A DNA stretch of 38,398 nucleotides, from the NCBI GenBank assembly GCA_030607345.1, contig JAUWKC010000001.1:1-38398 (forward strand), read 5' to 3'. The notes beneath the pieces are model-generated. The model saw only the letters and a program-made list of their open reading frames with translations, searched no databases and was not told where the DNA came from. Below are positions 1 to 8,463 of this stretch, in pieces (within the stretch, counting starts at the first letter, position 1; each line of letters opens with the position of its first letter). The DNA comes from Planctomycetota bacterium. Its GTDB lineage: Bacteria; Planctomycetota; Phycisphaerae; Sedimentisphaerales; SG8-4. Made by a program: the position numbers and the translations under genes.

Positions 1-206
1 ATTATTCCGCACCTTTAACCCTGTGACGCTTTGTCTTAAATGTACCTCGCCTCCTTTTTCGCGAACAATCGCGGCAACTTCTTCCCACATCTGTCCCGGG
101 CCGAACTTTGGATACATAAACCGTTCGATCAAACTGGTCTCCGTGCTCTTTTGCGCAATCGAGGAGTCCCAGCTAAGTATATTTTTGAACGCATGAACAG
201 TAGCGC
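1..206 (-). pseudogene. FAD-dependent oxidoreductase (amine oxidase-like), partial and interrupted
   Basis: Reading leftward, the translation contains LIERFMYPKFGPGQMWEE followed by REKGGEVHLRQSVTGL. This is the signature of the NAD(P)/FAD-dependent oxidoreductases related to protoporphyrinogen oxidase and UDP-galactopyranose mutase (usual form YPRxGPGMMWE). The C-terminus runs off the left edge. Resemblance to the family fades upstream of about position 200, and the same frame meets a stop near 284, so roughly the first 150-200 residues are absent. The simplest reading is that the prophage inserted into this gene. The missing N-terminal part is not found in the right flank in any minus-strand frame, which is odd. 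Family assignment is from memory of conserved motifs. Confidence 0.6.
202..206. repeat. Candidate left target-site duplication (AGCGC)
   Basis: AGCGC at 202-206 is immediately followed by TG (207-208). The same five bases follow the CA that ends the right terminus (38205-38206). Mu-family transposition duplicates 5 bp and uses TG...CA ends. The position also coincides with the loss of oxidoreductase homology. A five-base match of this kind within 200 bases has a chance probability of about one percent, so this remains tentative. Confidence 0.35.
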
Positions 207-359
207 TGGTAATTGAGATGTAACGGCGCATTCTATATGGCATAATGTCCGTTTGGGCGGGAAATACCGGAGATCACGGGGAGACTGTGGGAATTAGGCC
301 TGGAATGGCGGTTTTTGGGTGGGAAGGGGAGAGAGTATATTCCACCAAATTGGGCAAAA

Positions 360-412
360 TGAAAGTGGCACAAAAGGGCAAAATCGGGCTGTCAGAAGCA
401 GAAGATGGCACA
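360..412 (+). repeat. Left-end transposase binding sites L1 and L2 (candidate)
   Basis: L1 is TGAAAGTGGCACA (360-372). L2 is CAGAAGATGGCACA (399-412). Both occur in inverted orientation at the right end: TGAAATGGCACA differs from L1 by one deleted base, and CAGAAGATGGCACA is identical over 14 bases. The L1-L2 step is 40 bases and the R1-R2 step is 20 bases. This resembles Mu, where R1 and R2 are adjacent and L1 is further from L2. The role in transpososome assembly is inferred from this symmetry and the nearby transposase genes. Confidence 0.65.
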
Positions 413-571
413 AGCGAGCGGGAAGTTTAATAGTTGTTTACAAGGCACTCTAAGGGGCTGTAGCTCAAAATCGAGGGGCTGAAAATCGTGTTAGAAAACG
501 ACATAACAAGGCGGACATCGGACATGCAAACGGACATGGATTTTAGGTGACAATGGGGGCTGGTTATATGG

Positions 572-581
572 GCGCACAAAA
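572..581 (+). repeat. Candidate third left-end site L3 (GCGCACAAAA)
   Basis: GCGCACAAAA here matches, inverted, TTTTGTGCGC at 38157-38166 beside R2. It shares the GCACAAAA core with L1. With L1 and L2 it would give three sites per end, as in Mu. It also sits in a small hairpin, GGGCGC...GCGCCC, so the match could have another cause. Confidence 0.45.
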
Positions 582-740
582 TCAGCGCCCGGTTTTGAGT
601 AGTATTTCAAAGGTCCGGTCGCTTAGCCCGGGGTATTTTTATTAACCACAAGCACGGGACCCGGCCGCGCTTATGGACGACAATTACCACCGCCTGGGCA
701 GTGGGTAATTAGTAATTACGAGCTCGATTCAAAGAACTAT

Positions 741-1217
741 TTACACGGCGGCGTCCAGGGTGAGGACGCCGGTTGCCTTGTTGTAACTATTTTTCGTTAA
801 TCCGGCCGGGGACGGCGGGGGCACGTGAACATTGACGGCTACCTCACCAGGATCGCCGTCGTGTAGATTGCCGACGGCATCGTAGCAGGCAAGGCCGAAT
901 CTGTAATAGCCACAGGTCGAAACCTTGTAGTTTGCCCGAACAACGGAGGTTCCGTGGCCGAAGGGGTTGCGGCCGAACGGTAGGTGGCCGAAGCCGGGCG
1001 TTCGCGTACTATGGCAATGGCCGAACCGGTGATGGCCGAAAGGTGCATGGCCGAAGCCGTAGACACCTGCGCCTTGCGGAAAAAGCTCGTGGCGGGCGCT
1101 CGATGCGGGTGAGTTCCAGTCGATATCACCGGAGCCGCCGCTGGTGTGCAGTATTGCGTAGTCGCCGGGCGCATAGCCGAGAGGCACAACAAAATCAACC
1201 GTTATCATCGCCTTCAT
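741..1217 (-). CDS. Tail-tip protein with an FGH-repeat histidine-rich segment
   Basis: This 158-residue product is encoded by the last gene of the leftward virion operon, directly after the tail-hub gene. Its ATG overlaps the hub stop codon (ATGA) with GAGG upstream, so the two are probably translationally coupled. The N- and C-terminal parts read like a beta-sandwich (YKVSTCGYYRFGLACYDAVG, then VAVNVHVPPPSPAG). Between them, about residues 50-90, lie short repeats built on F-G-H or F-G-R (GFGHAPFGHHRFGH, then PGFGHLPFGRNPFGHG), rich in histidine. Position suggests a tail tip or spike component. Metal binding by the histidines, as in some phage needle domains, is an inference. I do not recognise a named family. 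Confidence 0.75.
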   Translation of the reverse strand: MKAMITVDFVVPLGYAPGDYAILHTSGGSGDIDWNSPASSARHELFPQGAGVYGFGHAPFGHHRFGHCHSTRTPGFGHLPFGRNPFGHGTSVVRANYKVSTCGYYRFGLACYDAVGNLHDGDPGEVAVNVHVPPPSPAGLTKNSYNKATGVLTLDAAV

Positions 1218-3406
1218 AAGATCGCGACCTCAGCAAAACGCAGATCTCGCGTAATAAGCTTCGTCTTTTGTTTGTCGGGCAGGTAAATTATTTTCACTAT
1301 CTCAGGATAGACGGCGGTTCCGGCCATCTGTGTTTTGAGCGAGTGTTCCCTGCCCGTGATCCGTTCAACACAATCACCCACTGCGAAGTCGGGGCTGCCT
1401 GCACCATCGCCGAGCCACAGCCGCTCAAGCGTGAACTGGCCGCTTACGCTCATATCTTCATTCGCCTTCCGAATCGCATCGAGGTGGTTTGCGAACCACA
1501 CTGAATCATCCGCATCCCGCGAGGGCAGGCCGCCACCGTCAAATTGGCTGGATTCGGTGCGCTGGTTGAGGTGGTATTTGGCTGAAAAATCATAAACCTG
1601 TGCGTGATGAAAAGGCGAGCCGGACGCCCCTGACGGGTCGGCCGTCATATATAATCGTTCGTCCATTTGAACAGAGGCCGTTACGCGGACGCGGGTCTTC
1701 CAGTCGCCATCCTTAAATGACCTGCCGTTCAGCTTGTCATCACACAGCGAGGTCCAGTAATTGAGCTGGACACCGTCGAGGGGGCCACCGGAGATAGCGC
1801 CCTCGGCCTGGTCAACCATTTCGGCAAGGTTCGGCTCCGCTACACAAATACCGGCCTCGTCTTTCAGGGCGGTTATCCCCCCCGGGACCCGCTGCCAGGT
1901 GGAACCGCCGTCAAAGCTGAATTCGATCGTGATTCCGAGCGGATTCAAATCATCTTTATCCCGCGTTAAACAGGGCAAAAAACACCTGGCAGCCGGGGCG
2001 TAAAGACGTTTACCGGCATCATCCAGGATATACCGGGCGGGGATGACGCCGGCGAAATCAAACGGCATCCCGCGATCATAATTCGGCAAGCTGTACCTGC
2101 CAGATTCGTTCAGGGTCCACTTACGCCCGACGTCCCGCTTAAAGAGCGAACCTCGCGAATGATAATATTTATAAAAGCTGTACTGGTTCGGATTCGTTTC
2201 GGCTTGCAGGTCTGATTCCGTCTTAAAGAGATTGGCGTTATTATTGGCCGTGTCAGGCGTGAGGTCCGAGTCAAGCCAGGCGGGCACAAGCTCGGCGGTG
2301 AACTCAAATCGCTGAGGGGCGCCGAGTCCCCACGGGTCGTTAACAACCGCAGCGATATCCTCGGCCAGGGTCATCGACCAGAGCATCTTTTTGCCCTCGG
2401 CCACGGCCGTGTCAACCGATTCGGCCACAGCCGGGGCGTGAAGCGAGTGCAGTATAGTCGGGTTCGAAGAGGATCGCGTGTAAGCAGAGGCAGCTCCGAG
2501 CTTGTAGAACACAATATTAGGGTTGCCATCGCCGTCGTAATCCTCACGGAATGACCAGCCGAGATTTTTGCAGACAACCTCGATCGCATCGAGGGCATTC
2601 AAACCATCGATAACAATATGGTTCAAGACGCGGGACCAGTCCGGGTGAGACAAGCCGGTCAGCGAGGCGGGGTTAGTGATAGTCAGATACTGATATGCGT
2701 TGTTCTGGTCGGGTGACAGGATGTAGCGGATCATATCCTTGGCGGTCCAGGGGACAGCGCCGTAGGGTTCGCCGGCGACGGGATGATTTGGGATGATAGT
2801 GTTGGGGGCGAGAAATATCGGCGTGTAGCACAAGGTAGCGCCGGCCGGGGCGAGCACTTTAAGGTCCACGGGGTCGCGGTTGGGTTTACCATCGATATTA
2901 AAGATGGCACGGCGGCCGGAAAGCATAGAGTATGCGTGGTCTATCGGGGCCTGCAAGGGCGTTCCAAAATTAACGTAGTCATCCGGCCCGCGTATAGCCT
3001 GGCCGAACACAGGCGAGGTCACCGAAAGGAGCCAGCGATAGTCCCGGCAAACAACAGCGCAACGCTCGAAGGCCTTGGTTTTCTCGGTGCCGCCTGAAAA
3101 ATCAGACATATAACTCGTTACAAAGCCGGAAAAAATGACCGTCCTTTCGGCGGGGTTGGTTTCGTCCGTCCTTATGCGGACGGCATCGGCCCACTTAAGA
3201 ACACCCTCCTGCCATCGCAGCGCCGGAAACCAAATCGTGGCAGTTGACGGCGTTGCGCCACTGGCAATATCAACCCGGTCAACCTTAGCGGCCCAGATAG
3301 GCTCCCAGGTGGGGCCGTAGGTGGGAGGCGAGCCCTGGGCCCGTTTCGCCTCGACCACAAGCCTCTGCGCTGTCCTTGATATACTCTGCGAATCAGCAAC
3401 CGTCAT
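1214..3406 (-). CDS. Tail hub / tail-tip baseplate protein
   Basis: This 730-residue protein is encoded after the tape measure and a 130-residue tail protein. The N-terminal third (AKVDRVDIASGATPSTATIW, then RTVIFSGFVTSYMSDF) has the beta-rich look of gp27/Mu-P-like hub proteins, which form the ring at the tail end and hold the central spike. The middle (LNALDAIEVVCKNLGWSF) fits the hub-domain repeat. The C-terminal part (DFAVGDCVERITGREHSL... YPEIVKIIYLPDKQKT) looks like the closing hub domain. Its ATG overlaps the previous gene's stop by four bases. Assignment rests on size, order and general sequence character rather than on an unmistakable motif. Confidence 0.65.
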   Translation of the reverse strand: MTVADSQSISRTAQRLVVEAKRAQGSPPTYGPTWEPIWAAKVDRVDIASGATPSTATIWFPALRWQEGVLKWADAVRIRTDETNPAERTVIFSGFVTSYMSDFSGGTEKTKAFERCAVVCRDYRWLLSVTSPVFGQAIRGPDDYVNFGTPLQAPIDHAYSMLSGRRAIFNIDGKPNRDPVDLKVLAPAGATLCYTPIFLAPNTIIPNHPVAGEPYGAVPWTAKDMIRYILSPDQNNAYQYLTITNPASLTGLSHPDWSRVLNHIVIDGLNALDAIEVVCKNLGWSFREDYDGDGNPNIVFYKLGAASAYTRSSSNPTILHSLHAPAVAESVDTAVAEGKKMLWSMTLAEDIAAVVNDPWGLGAPQRFEFTAELVPAWLDSDLTPDTANNNANLFKTESDLQAETNPNQYSFYKYYHSRGSLFKRDVGRKWTLNESGRYSLPNYDRGMPFDFAGVIPARYILDDAGKRLYAPAARCFLPCLTRDKDDLNPLGITIEFSFDGGSTWQRVPGGITALKDEAGICVAEPNLAEMVDQAEGAISGGPLDGVQLNYWTSLCDDKLNGRSFKDGDWKTRVRVTASVQMDERLYMTADPSGASGSPFHHAQVYDFSAKYHLNQRTESSQFDGGGLPSRDADDSVWFANHLDAIRKANEDMSVSGQFTLERLWLGDGAGSPDFAVGDCVERITGREHSLKTQMAGTAVYPEIVKIIYLPDKQKTKLITRDLRFAEVAIL

Positions 3407-3795
3407 ATCAGGCCCCGCAATCGACAGACTAAATCGCAGACGACATAACTATCTGTGAAATAAAAGTATTTGCCGGTCGAGTTGGGAACCAGCTCGAATC
3501 GCTCAAACAGCACATTGTAATAAGTGGTGCCGGCGTAAGAGTAGTCGGCGGCGCCCAGCCAAAGGTACTGACCAATAGCCTCTATCGCGGCGACAAGAAG
3601 TGTGCGGGCGACAGAGTAGCTTGCCCCCGTAGCGCGAAGCTTACCTGTAACTATCAGGCTGAAGCCGCGCGAGCCCATGTGCATAGCGACAAGGCCGTGT
3701 CCGCCGGGAAAACCGACGTACTGGCGCTCAGCCGCCCTGGGCTGGAGGCCGACTTTTATTTCGTTACCCAAAATTGCAGTTAAAGCCGTTGCCAT
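3403..3795 (-). CDS. Small tail protein between tape measure and hub
   Basis: This 130-residue protein is predicted to be beta-rich, with many tyrosines and aromatic residues (ADYSYAGTTYYNVLFERFEL). It lies where siphophages usually encode a distal tail or tail-completion protein. The gene starts ten bases after the tape-measure stop and its own stop overlaps the hub start, so it belongs to the same operon. A distal-tail or tail-tip adaptor role is inferred from position only. Confidence 0.6.
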   Translation of the reverse strand: MATALTAILGNEIKVGLQPRAAERQYVGFPGGHGLVAMHMGSRGFSLIVTGKLRATGASYSVARTLLVAAIEAIGQYLWLGAADYSYAGTTYYNVLFERFELVPNSTGKYFYFTDSYVVCDLVCRLRGLI

Positions 3796-3804
3796 TTCGA
3801 TTCA

Positions 3805-5421
3805 CTAATAAACATCATCATTCCCTACTCGCGGCCCAACAGTTGTCTCACCAACAACAGGGTTATATATAACTTCATTGTGATAATTATGATTAACTGT
3901 AATGCTACCGGTTCCTTCGAGGTTGGCCGGCAACAACCCAGGCTCGACTTCAGGGGGTGGCATTGCCGCCGCCTCAGTCGGCTCCATCCCAAACTCAGTT
4001 TTCGGGAGCGGCGGTGCGGCCGCCTCAATCGGCTCCGGTCCAGGCCCAGTTTCCGCCACAACCTTACCCGCGTTGCCGAAAAAGTCTTCCATTTGTTGGA
4101 CAACATCTTCTTCTGTGAATTGGCCCGGCTCACCACCGATGGCTGAAGACATATCCTGAACCCACGCATTAAAGTCAATAACAACTTCCGGCAAACCACG
4201 TTCGCGGAGCACTTTTTCAGCCAAGGCCTTACGCCTCTGCCAGCGGAGAGCCTCGACATCCCGCCCCTTTATATTTTCTATAGTAATATTCAATCGACGA
4301 ATATCTTCTTCGAGGCGGGCGACTTCATCCTGGCCCATGATAAGGTCGAGCTTGTCCTTAACAATATCAATATCACCCCTTGCTGCGTCCGAAACTTCCC
4401 GAACGGTTTGCATCATAGCGTCTGTGTCTGTTAGCATCGAAAGAAGGAGAGCTGCATTTTCTTTCATAGCGATTGTTTCAGCCTCCGGGAGCCCAAACTT
4501 ACCAGCTTCTTGTTGTGCCGACAAGATGCCCATTTGTTCATAAAAACCCATCTCGGGAGCAACATTTAATTGTTGTAACAACTTCTGACTTTCCGGGGTT
4601 CCCTTGCCCTGTAAGGCCATGAAAATATTACGCAATCCTACAGTTGCTTTTTCCGGTTGCCCTGTCCTGGTTGTTGCATAGGCCCAAAGGCCTGCAGATT
4701 CAGCACCGGTAAGGCCTGCAGCAATACCGAGAGACTGAAATTGTGGCAGATATCTTCCGACCTCAGAAAGCTCCGCCCCAGCTTTTGATAATGTAGCTCT
4801 TAATACGTTCTGGATAAGATTGATGTCCTCCTGACGTGTTTCCTTGGCATACAGAGAAAACATTCCTACTATACTTTCAAGGTCGGCTTCCGGTTCCATG
4901 CGGCCGAACTCGAGCGATTCGCGCATAATGCCTTTCTTTTGTCCCTCGGTAAGGCCGGCCCCCTTGCTCTCGAGGGCATACCAAGCTTCAGTTACTTCAG
5001 GGACAGGCCTCCTGCCGAATTCGGCGTAAGCTGCCACTTCTTTTCGCGCTTCAGGATGTTCCTCGAAGAAGGTCCCCATCGCCTGAAGGGCAAGCAGTTT
5101 TTTCTGTTGCTCTGCGGCTATTCGGGCATGTTCCTCAATAGCTTCCTTTTGAATTCTGATGGCGGTTGTAACCAGACGGATGGCGGCGGCAACGCCGACG
5201 AGGCCCAATACCCAGGATGCGATGGATGACTTGAGCTTCGCAAAACGGCCCTGCGTTCGTCCTGCGGAGTTACCGAATTCATGAACTCCTTCAGCACCTT
5301 TTTTGCCGGCCCTGCTTGCGGAGTCACCGACACCCTTGGCGGCCTTGCCGGTCCGATTGAGGTCCTGCTCAGCCTGCTTGGCGCCGGGCGTCTTTACATG
5401 TATATTGACATTTTTAGCCAT
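3805..5421 (-). CDS. Tail tape measure protein
   Basis: This 538-residue protein spans the tail lumen and sets tail length. The N-terminus is a basic, alanine-rich helix (residues 1-60), followed by a hydrophobic stretch (SSIASWVLGLVGVAAAIRL, about 66-86) and a coiled-coil region. A TP901/phiC31-type core follows (LPQFQSLGIAAGLTGAESAG, then RTGQPEKATVGLRNIFMAL, about 225-270). The C-terminal 100 residues are rich in proline and glutamate (PEPIEAAAPPLPK, repeated in variant form). At roughly 0.15 nm per residue this predicts a tail of about 80 nm, short for a siphophage. No frameshifted chaperone gene precedes it: only 28 bases separate it from the tube gene. Confidence 0.85.
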   Translation of the reverse strand: MAKNVNIHVKTPGAKQAEQDLNRTGKAAKGVGDSASRAGKKGAEGVHEFGNSAGRTQGRFAKLKSSIASWVLGLVGVAAAIRLVTTAIRIQKEAIEEHARIAAEQQKKLLALQAMGTFFEEHPEARKEVAAYAEFGRRPVPEVTEAWYALESKGAGLTEGQKKGIMRESLEFGRMEPEADLESIVGMFSLYAKETRQEDINLIQNVLRATLSKAGAELSEVGRYLPQFQSLGIAAGLTGAESAGLWAYATTRTGQPEKATVGLRNIFMALQGKGTPESQKLLQQLNVAPEMGFYEQMGILSAQQEAGKFGLPEAETIAMKENAALLLSMLTDTDAMMQTVREVSDAARGDIDIVKDKLDLIMGQDEVARLEEDIRRLNITIENIKGRDVEALRWQRRKALAEKVLRERGLPEVVIDFNAWVQDMSSAIGGEPGQFTEEDVVQQMEDFFGNAGKVVAETGPGPEPIEAAAPPLPKTEFGMEPTEAAAMPPPEVEPGLLPANLEGTGSITVNHNYHNEVIYNPVVGETTVGPRVGNDDVY

Positions 5422-5449
5422 AATTTATCCAGCACACAGCGTTTAGCGA

Positions 5450-6370
5450 TTAGACGGCATTTTCGATGGTGATAATCTTGTTGGCCAGAGGCTCGCCTGA
5501 TCCCTCGAGGGTCAGCGGCGTACCGGGGTCGTTGGCGATGTCGTATTGAGCCGTGTAACCGGTAAAATCTGCTTCCACGTTGGAATTTTCGCCCGCCGAC
5601 AGGAATACCACGTTGGCGATAGTAATCACCTTGTTAGTTGCACCCTGCGACTGCAGTACCGTCAGCACGAGATCGCCCGCCACTGCGAGAAGCAAAGCCT
5701 GGCACTTGAGCTTGGCAGTGGCAATCTCGGAGTCCTGAAAACCAATAGAGCCGGCGGCCGTCATACCGGCCAGGTTGGCTTCGACGCAAGTATAAGCGAC
5801 ATCGGCATCGTTGCAGGCCTTGACCAGCTTCATCGCCAGGCTGAATTCGAAGGCGGTCACGTGGTAAATCGAGACGGCTCCGTGCGCGGTTGTTACCACC
5901 CTGTAGCCGCCGCGAGCGGACGTGATGTCGGTCGGCGCCGCATGGTCATCGGCCATTGCGTGCATGTCCGCAATCGTCTTGGTCTCATCGGCCGCCCTGC
6001 ACTCAAACGCGAACTCCACCTGTGCGAAGCCTGCCTTGGTGAGCCGGATACTGATGCGGTGGATGACCGGGGCTGTAATCGTGTGCTCGATGTAGCCGGT
6101 GGCGGCGGCGCCGCTCTTGCGCTCGTAAAATACATACGTGCCGACCGTGCCGGTGAGGAGACCTATCGCTTCAACCCAGTCCTGGGTAGTGATAACACCG
6201 CGACAAAACTGGATCTCCCGGTCGATGGTCGGCAGTTGCAGACCGTCCGGCGCCGAACGCATGACGTTTTCAAAGCCCTCGGTGATTACCGCCGTCATCA
6301 CGCCACCGGCATCGACTCCGTTAATTACGGATGCCTGGGGAATTTTCACTCTTTCATTCACTGTTACCAT
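5450..6370 (-). CDS. Major tail tube protein
   Basis: This 306-residue protein, immediately upstream of the tape measure, is beta-rich with repeated short strands (YIEHTITAPVIHRISIRL, then AQVEFAFECRAAD) and is the expected size and position for a siphovirus tail tube subunit. It seems to contain two similar halves, as some long tube proteins do: the second half (VLTVLQSQGATNKVITIANV) again reads as a beta-sandwich. A clear Shine-Dalgarno sequence (AGGAG, 8 bases before ATG) supports the start. There is no sheath gene next to it, so the tail should be non-contractile. Confidence 0.7.
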   Translation of the reverse strand: MVTVNERVKIPQASVINGVDAGGVMTAVITEGFENVMRSAPDGLQLPTIDREIQFCRGVITTQDWVEAIGLLTGTVGTYVFYERKSGAAATGYIEHTITAPVIHRISIRLTKAGFAQVEFAFECRAADETKTIADMHAMADDHAAPTDITSARGGYRVVTTAHGAVSIYHVTAFEFSLAMKLVKACNDADVAYTCVEANLAGMTAAGSIGFQDSEIATAKLKCQALLLAVAGDLVLTVLQSQGATNKVITIANVVFLSAGENSNVEADFTGYTAQYDIANDPGTPLTLEGSGEPLANKIITIENAV

Positions 6371-6381
6371 TTTAGGAACTC

Positions 6382-6852
6382 CTAAGTCATGTAACTTGTT
6401 TCAAAAAACAATTGGGTTGCGTGCTTTTTTGGCGCATCGAGCTGCTCGACTTCGTCCATATAATAAAACTCATCACAGGTCAGTCCGCCGCCCGGATGCA
6501 CCTTATCGAAGGCGGCGATGACCAGCTCGCATATCTTGCTCGTCCCGAGCTTTCGGCTATTGCCCGTCCTGGCGTCGCCGTCCTTTCTTGATTCAACGCC
6601 TATCACCACGCTCAACCTGATTATTTGCCTCAAGTCCTTGCCGCCCACGCGGGCAGCACCTCCTCCATCCCAACCCGCAAAGGCAAACGGCTGGTAGCGG
6701 GCGAAGGCCTCCATACCGCTCTTCGTAGGACCTACCTGGTGCCTCCACACATCGGTCGTTTTGAACACGTCCGAGCCGCCCGACTGCAGCGCAGCCAGGG
6801 TGTCGGCCATCCATTGCTCGAGCTTCGCTCTCAGTCCGCCATCGTTTGCCAT
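6382..6852 (-). CDS. Tail terminator / Mu gp37-like (DUF1834-type) protein
   Basis: This 156-residue protein begins with a helical stretch (LRAKLEQWMADTLAALQ), followed by a core containing RQIIRLSVVIGVESRKDGDA and LGTSKICELVIAAFDKVHPG. The pattern and size are those of Mu gp37/DUF1834 and related tail-terminator proteins, which close the tube at the neck. The start overlaps the preceding stop by one base (TGATG). Its place just before the tail tube gene fits that role. Confidence 0.65.
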   Translation of the reverse strand: MANDGGLRAKLEQWMADTLAALQSGGSDVFKTTDVWRHQVGPTKSGMEAFARYQPFAFAGWDGGGAARVGGKDLRQIIRLSVVIGVESRKDGDARTGNSRKLGTSKICELVIAAFDKVHPGGGLTCDEFYYMDEVEQLDAPKKHATQLFFETSYMT

Positions 6853-7445
6853 CAGTTCGCCCCCACCTTTCTTGCGATCTTATCTTCGATAGCACCGCTC
6901 ATATCGTCGAGACTGTCCATCACGCCGTCGTAGAGGGCGCCGGAGCCCTGGACGAACACACTCTTGACCAGGACAAAGAGCGGACGGAACTTGCCACGCT
7001 TGCCCTGCTTTCGGCCGAAGAACAACCGGCCTTTGGATTTGACAAAAAAACCATCTTCGACCTGTCTTGGCGACGAGAAACGAGCGACGCCTGCGCCGGT
7101 CAGGTTCTCGCCGATCGGAATAGCCAAAAACTTTCCCTTTTTCGGCGTGATGGTCTTTTCTTCATCGCCCAACAGCCAGGCGTACTTTGATACGGCTTGG
7201 CCTTCGGCGACGCCGACTACACCTTCGAAGTCGGATATCACCCAGCCCTGCACGGCCTTTTTAAGCAGGCCTGACCTTGTTTTTAATGACTGGCCTGTAA
7301 GATAATTCTCTTGCACCGTTGCGGCCCCGATTCCGACGGCCTCGCCGAGACCTTCCGAAGTACCTTCGCGCACAGCGGTGCCCATCAAACCTAATTCGGC
7401 CGCCGCCTGCTGAAAGCCGGGTCCCATTTCAAGCGGGATCATCAT
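6852..7445 (-). CDS. Neck / tail-completion protein (HK97 gp10-like)
   Basis: This 197-residue protein carries an N-terminal helical pattern (FQQAAAELGLMGTAVREGTS, then LGEAVGIGAATVQENYL) and a basic beta region (RLFFGRKQGKRGKFRPLFVL), followed by a C-terminal helix. Such a layout is typical of gp10/minor-tail or head-closure proteins encoded between connector and terminator. The start overlaps the stop of the connector gene. ATG codons at 7445 and 7442 are both possible starts. Functional call is by order and general pattern. Confidence 0.6.
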   Translation of the reverse strand: MMIPLEMGPGFQQAAAELGLMGTAVREGTSEGLGEAVGIGAATVQENYLTGQSLKTRSGLLKKAVQGWVISDFEGVVGVAEGQAVSKYAWLLGDEEKTITPKKGKFLAIPIGENLTGAGVARFSSPRQVEDGFFVKSKGRLFFGRKQGKRGKFRPLFVLVKSVFVQGSGALYDGVMDSLDDMSGAIEDKIARKVGAN

Positions 7446-8392
7446 AGCTGGGGCCTCCTGTATTTTTTCAGGACCTGCTCGACCATCGGCAGCAGCTTTA
7501 TTGCACTGAACTTACTGATAGAGCCACCTTCAGCGCTGACGCCGGCAAGGCCGATATCATCTTTGCGCTTGAAGATAAAACTGGCCTGCTCAATGGCGGC
7601 CTCGCGAAGGTCATTCGGCATTGCGGTCTCGCCGGTACCGGGCGTCTGGCCCGCCGATGTATAACCGCCGCGATAAATGATCTGGATACAATCAGGGATT
7701 ATGAGCCATGCCGTGTACATGCGATAAACGATGCCGTTTTTGCCGGCGTTGACAAGTCGATAACCGGCGTTGGCGGTCAGGGCATCGGCGGATGCGAAAT
7801 CGTAATCGACCGCCTGTTTGATGGACGTTATCGAGACGATCGGCCAGCGATTCAACTGCAATTGTGGACCGCAGGCCGTGTAGTACTCGGTGACATCGGC
7901 CGCCGGCACGATAAGCTGACGGTTGGTGAAACCATCAAACACGGCCTCGATGCCGACGATGATTCTGTTAATCATCTGGTCGTAGTCCGTATCGGTCAGG
8001 CCCAGGCGATCCTTGACATCCGCCAGCGTGCAAATCCTGCCAGATGCAGAGTCCGCCAATAAAGTGGCCGTGGCCGTGGTGTCTTCACCTTCCGCGCACA
8101 CCGCTCGTACGCGGACAAACTTTGCGGTCTCTGTGAACGTGCCGGGCTTGGCATTGCCGGAAGTTATGGGAACGGTGGGGACACCGGCGTGCTGATCCAG
8201 ATTTGGCGTGGCACCACCATCATCGGATGTGTCTATCTGAACGTCCGTAATATCGTTGGCCGAGCCGCCGCCCGCATTGGCGACAATAATGGTAAAGCCG
8301 GACACCTGCTCGATGTTTACCCAATCGATAAGTGTCGTCAGCGAGTCATCGACTGCAATCGCGGCGCTCGTTTTTGCGACAAGTTCAGCCAT
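7442..8392 (-). CDS. Head-tail connector with extra N-terminal domain
   Basis: Residues from about 120 onward resemble the gp6-like connector family: a short helix (CTLADVKDRLGLTDTDYDQM), a strand-rich middle (QLNRWPIVSITSI) and a C-terminal DLREAAIEQASFIFKRKDDI helix. The first 115 residues form a separate beta-rich region (VNIEQVSGFTIIVANAGGGS, then KFVRVRAVCAEGED). It is reminiscent of the decoration-type protein encoded upstream, so this may be a fusion. I place the start at ATG 8392. The frame is open to a TTG four codons earlier, but that has no better ribosome site. Confidence 0.65.
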   Translation of the reverse strand: MAELVAKTSAAIAVDDSLTTLIDWVNIEQVSGFTIIVANAGGGSANDITDVQIDTSDDGGATPNLDQHAGVPTVPITSGNAKPGTFTETAKFVRVRAVCAEGEDTTATATLLADSASGRICTLADVKDRLGLTDTDYDQMINRIIVGIEAVFDGFTNRQLIVPAADVTEYYTACGPQLQLNRWPIVSITSIKQAVDYDFASADALTANAGYRLVNAGKNGIVYRMYTAWLIIPDCIQIIYRGGYTSAGQTPGTGETAMPNDLREAAIEQASFIFKRKDDIGLAGVSAEGGSISKFSAIKLLPMVEQVLKKYRRPQL

Positions 8393-8463
8393 TTTACACA
8401 CCAATTAACACGGCTTTACAAAGCCGTTAAAGACCTTTTGTTTTGTACCTGCCAGGGTCCTTG

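Larger units (their letters stand above)
207..740. other. Non-coding left end of the element
   Basis: I see no convincing gene in this stretch. It contains the L1-L3 sites and the pentamer-like repeats GGGCAAAAT (353-361 and 376-384). Three CGGACAT copies lie within 513-538, the last as CAAACGGACAT, whose complement ATGTCCGTTTG recurs at 244-254. There is also an imperfect hairpin AATTACC-AC/GTGGGTAATT at 682-710, just beyond the stop of the last leftward gene. The hairpin lacks a following U-tract on the minus strand, so it is only a weak terminator candidate. Confidence 0.5.

Noticed and set aside
245..430. 61-codon frame on the plus strand at the left end
   Set aside because: No ribosome site, low-complexity content, and it overlaps the candidate transposase sites L1 and L2.
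5546..6385. 279-codon plus-strand frame opposite the tail tube gene
   Set aside because: Shadow of a well-supported structural gene on the other strand with its own ribosome site.
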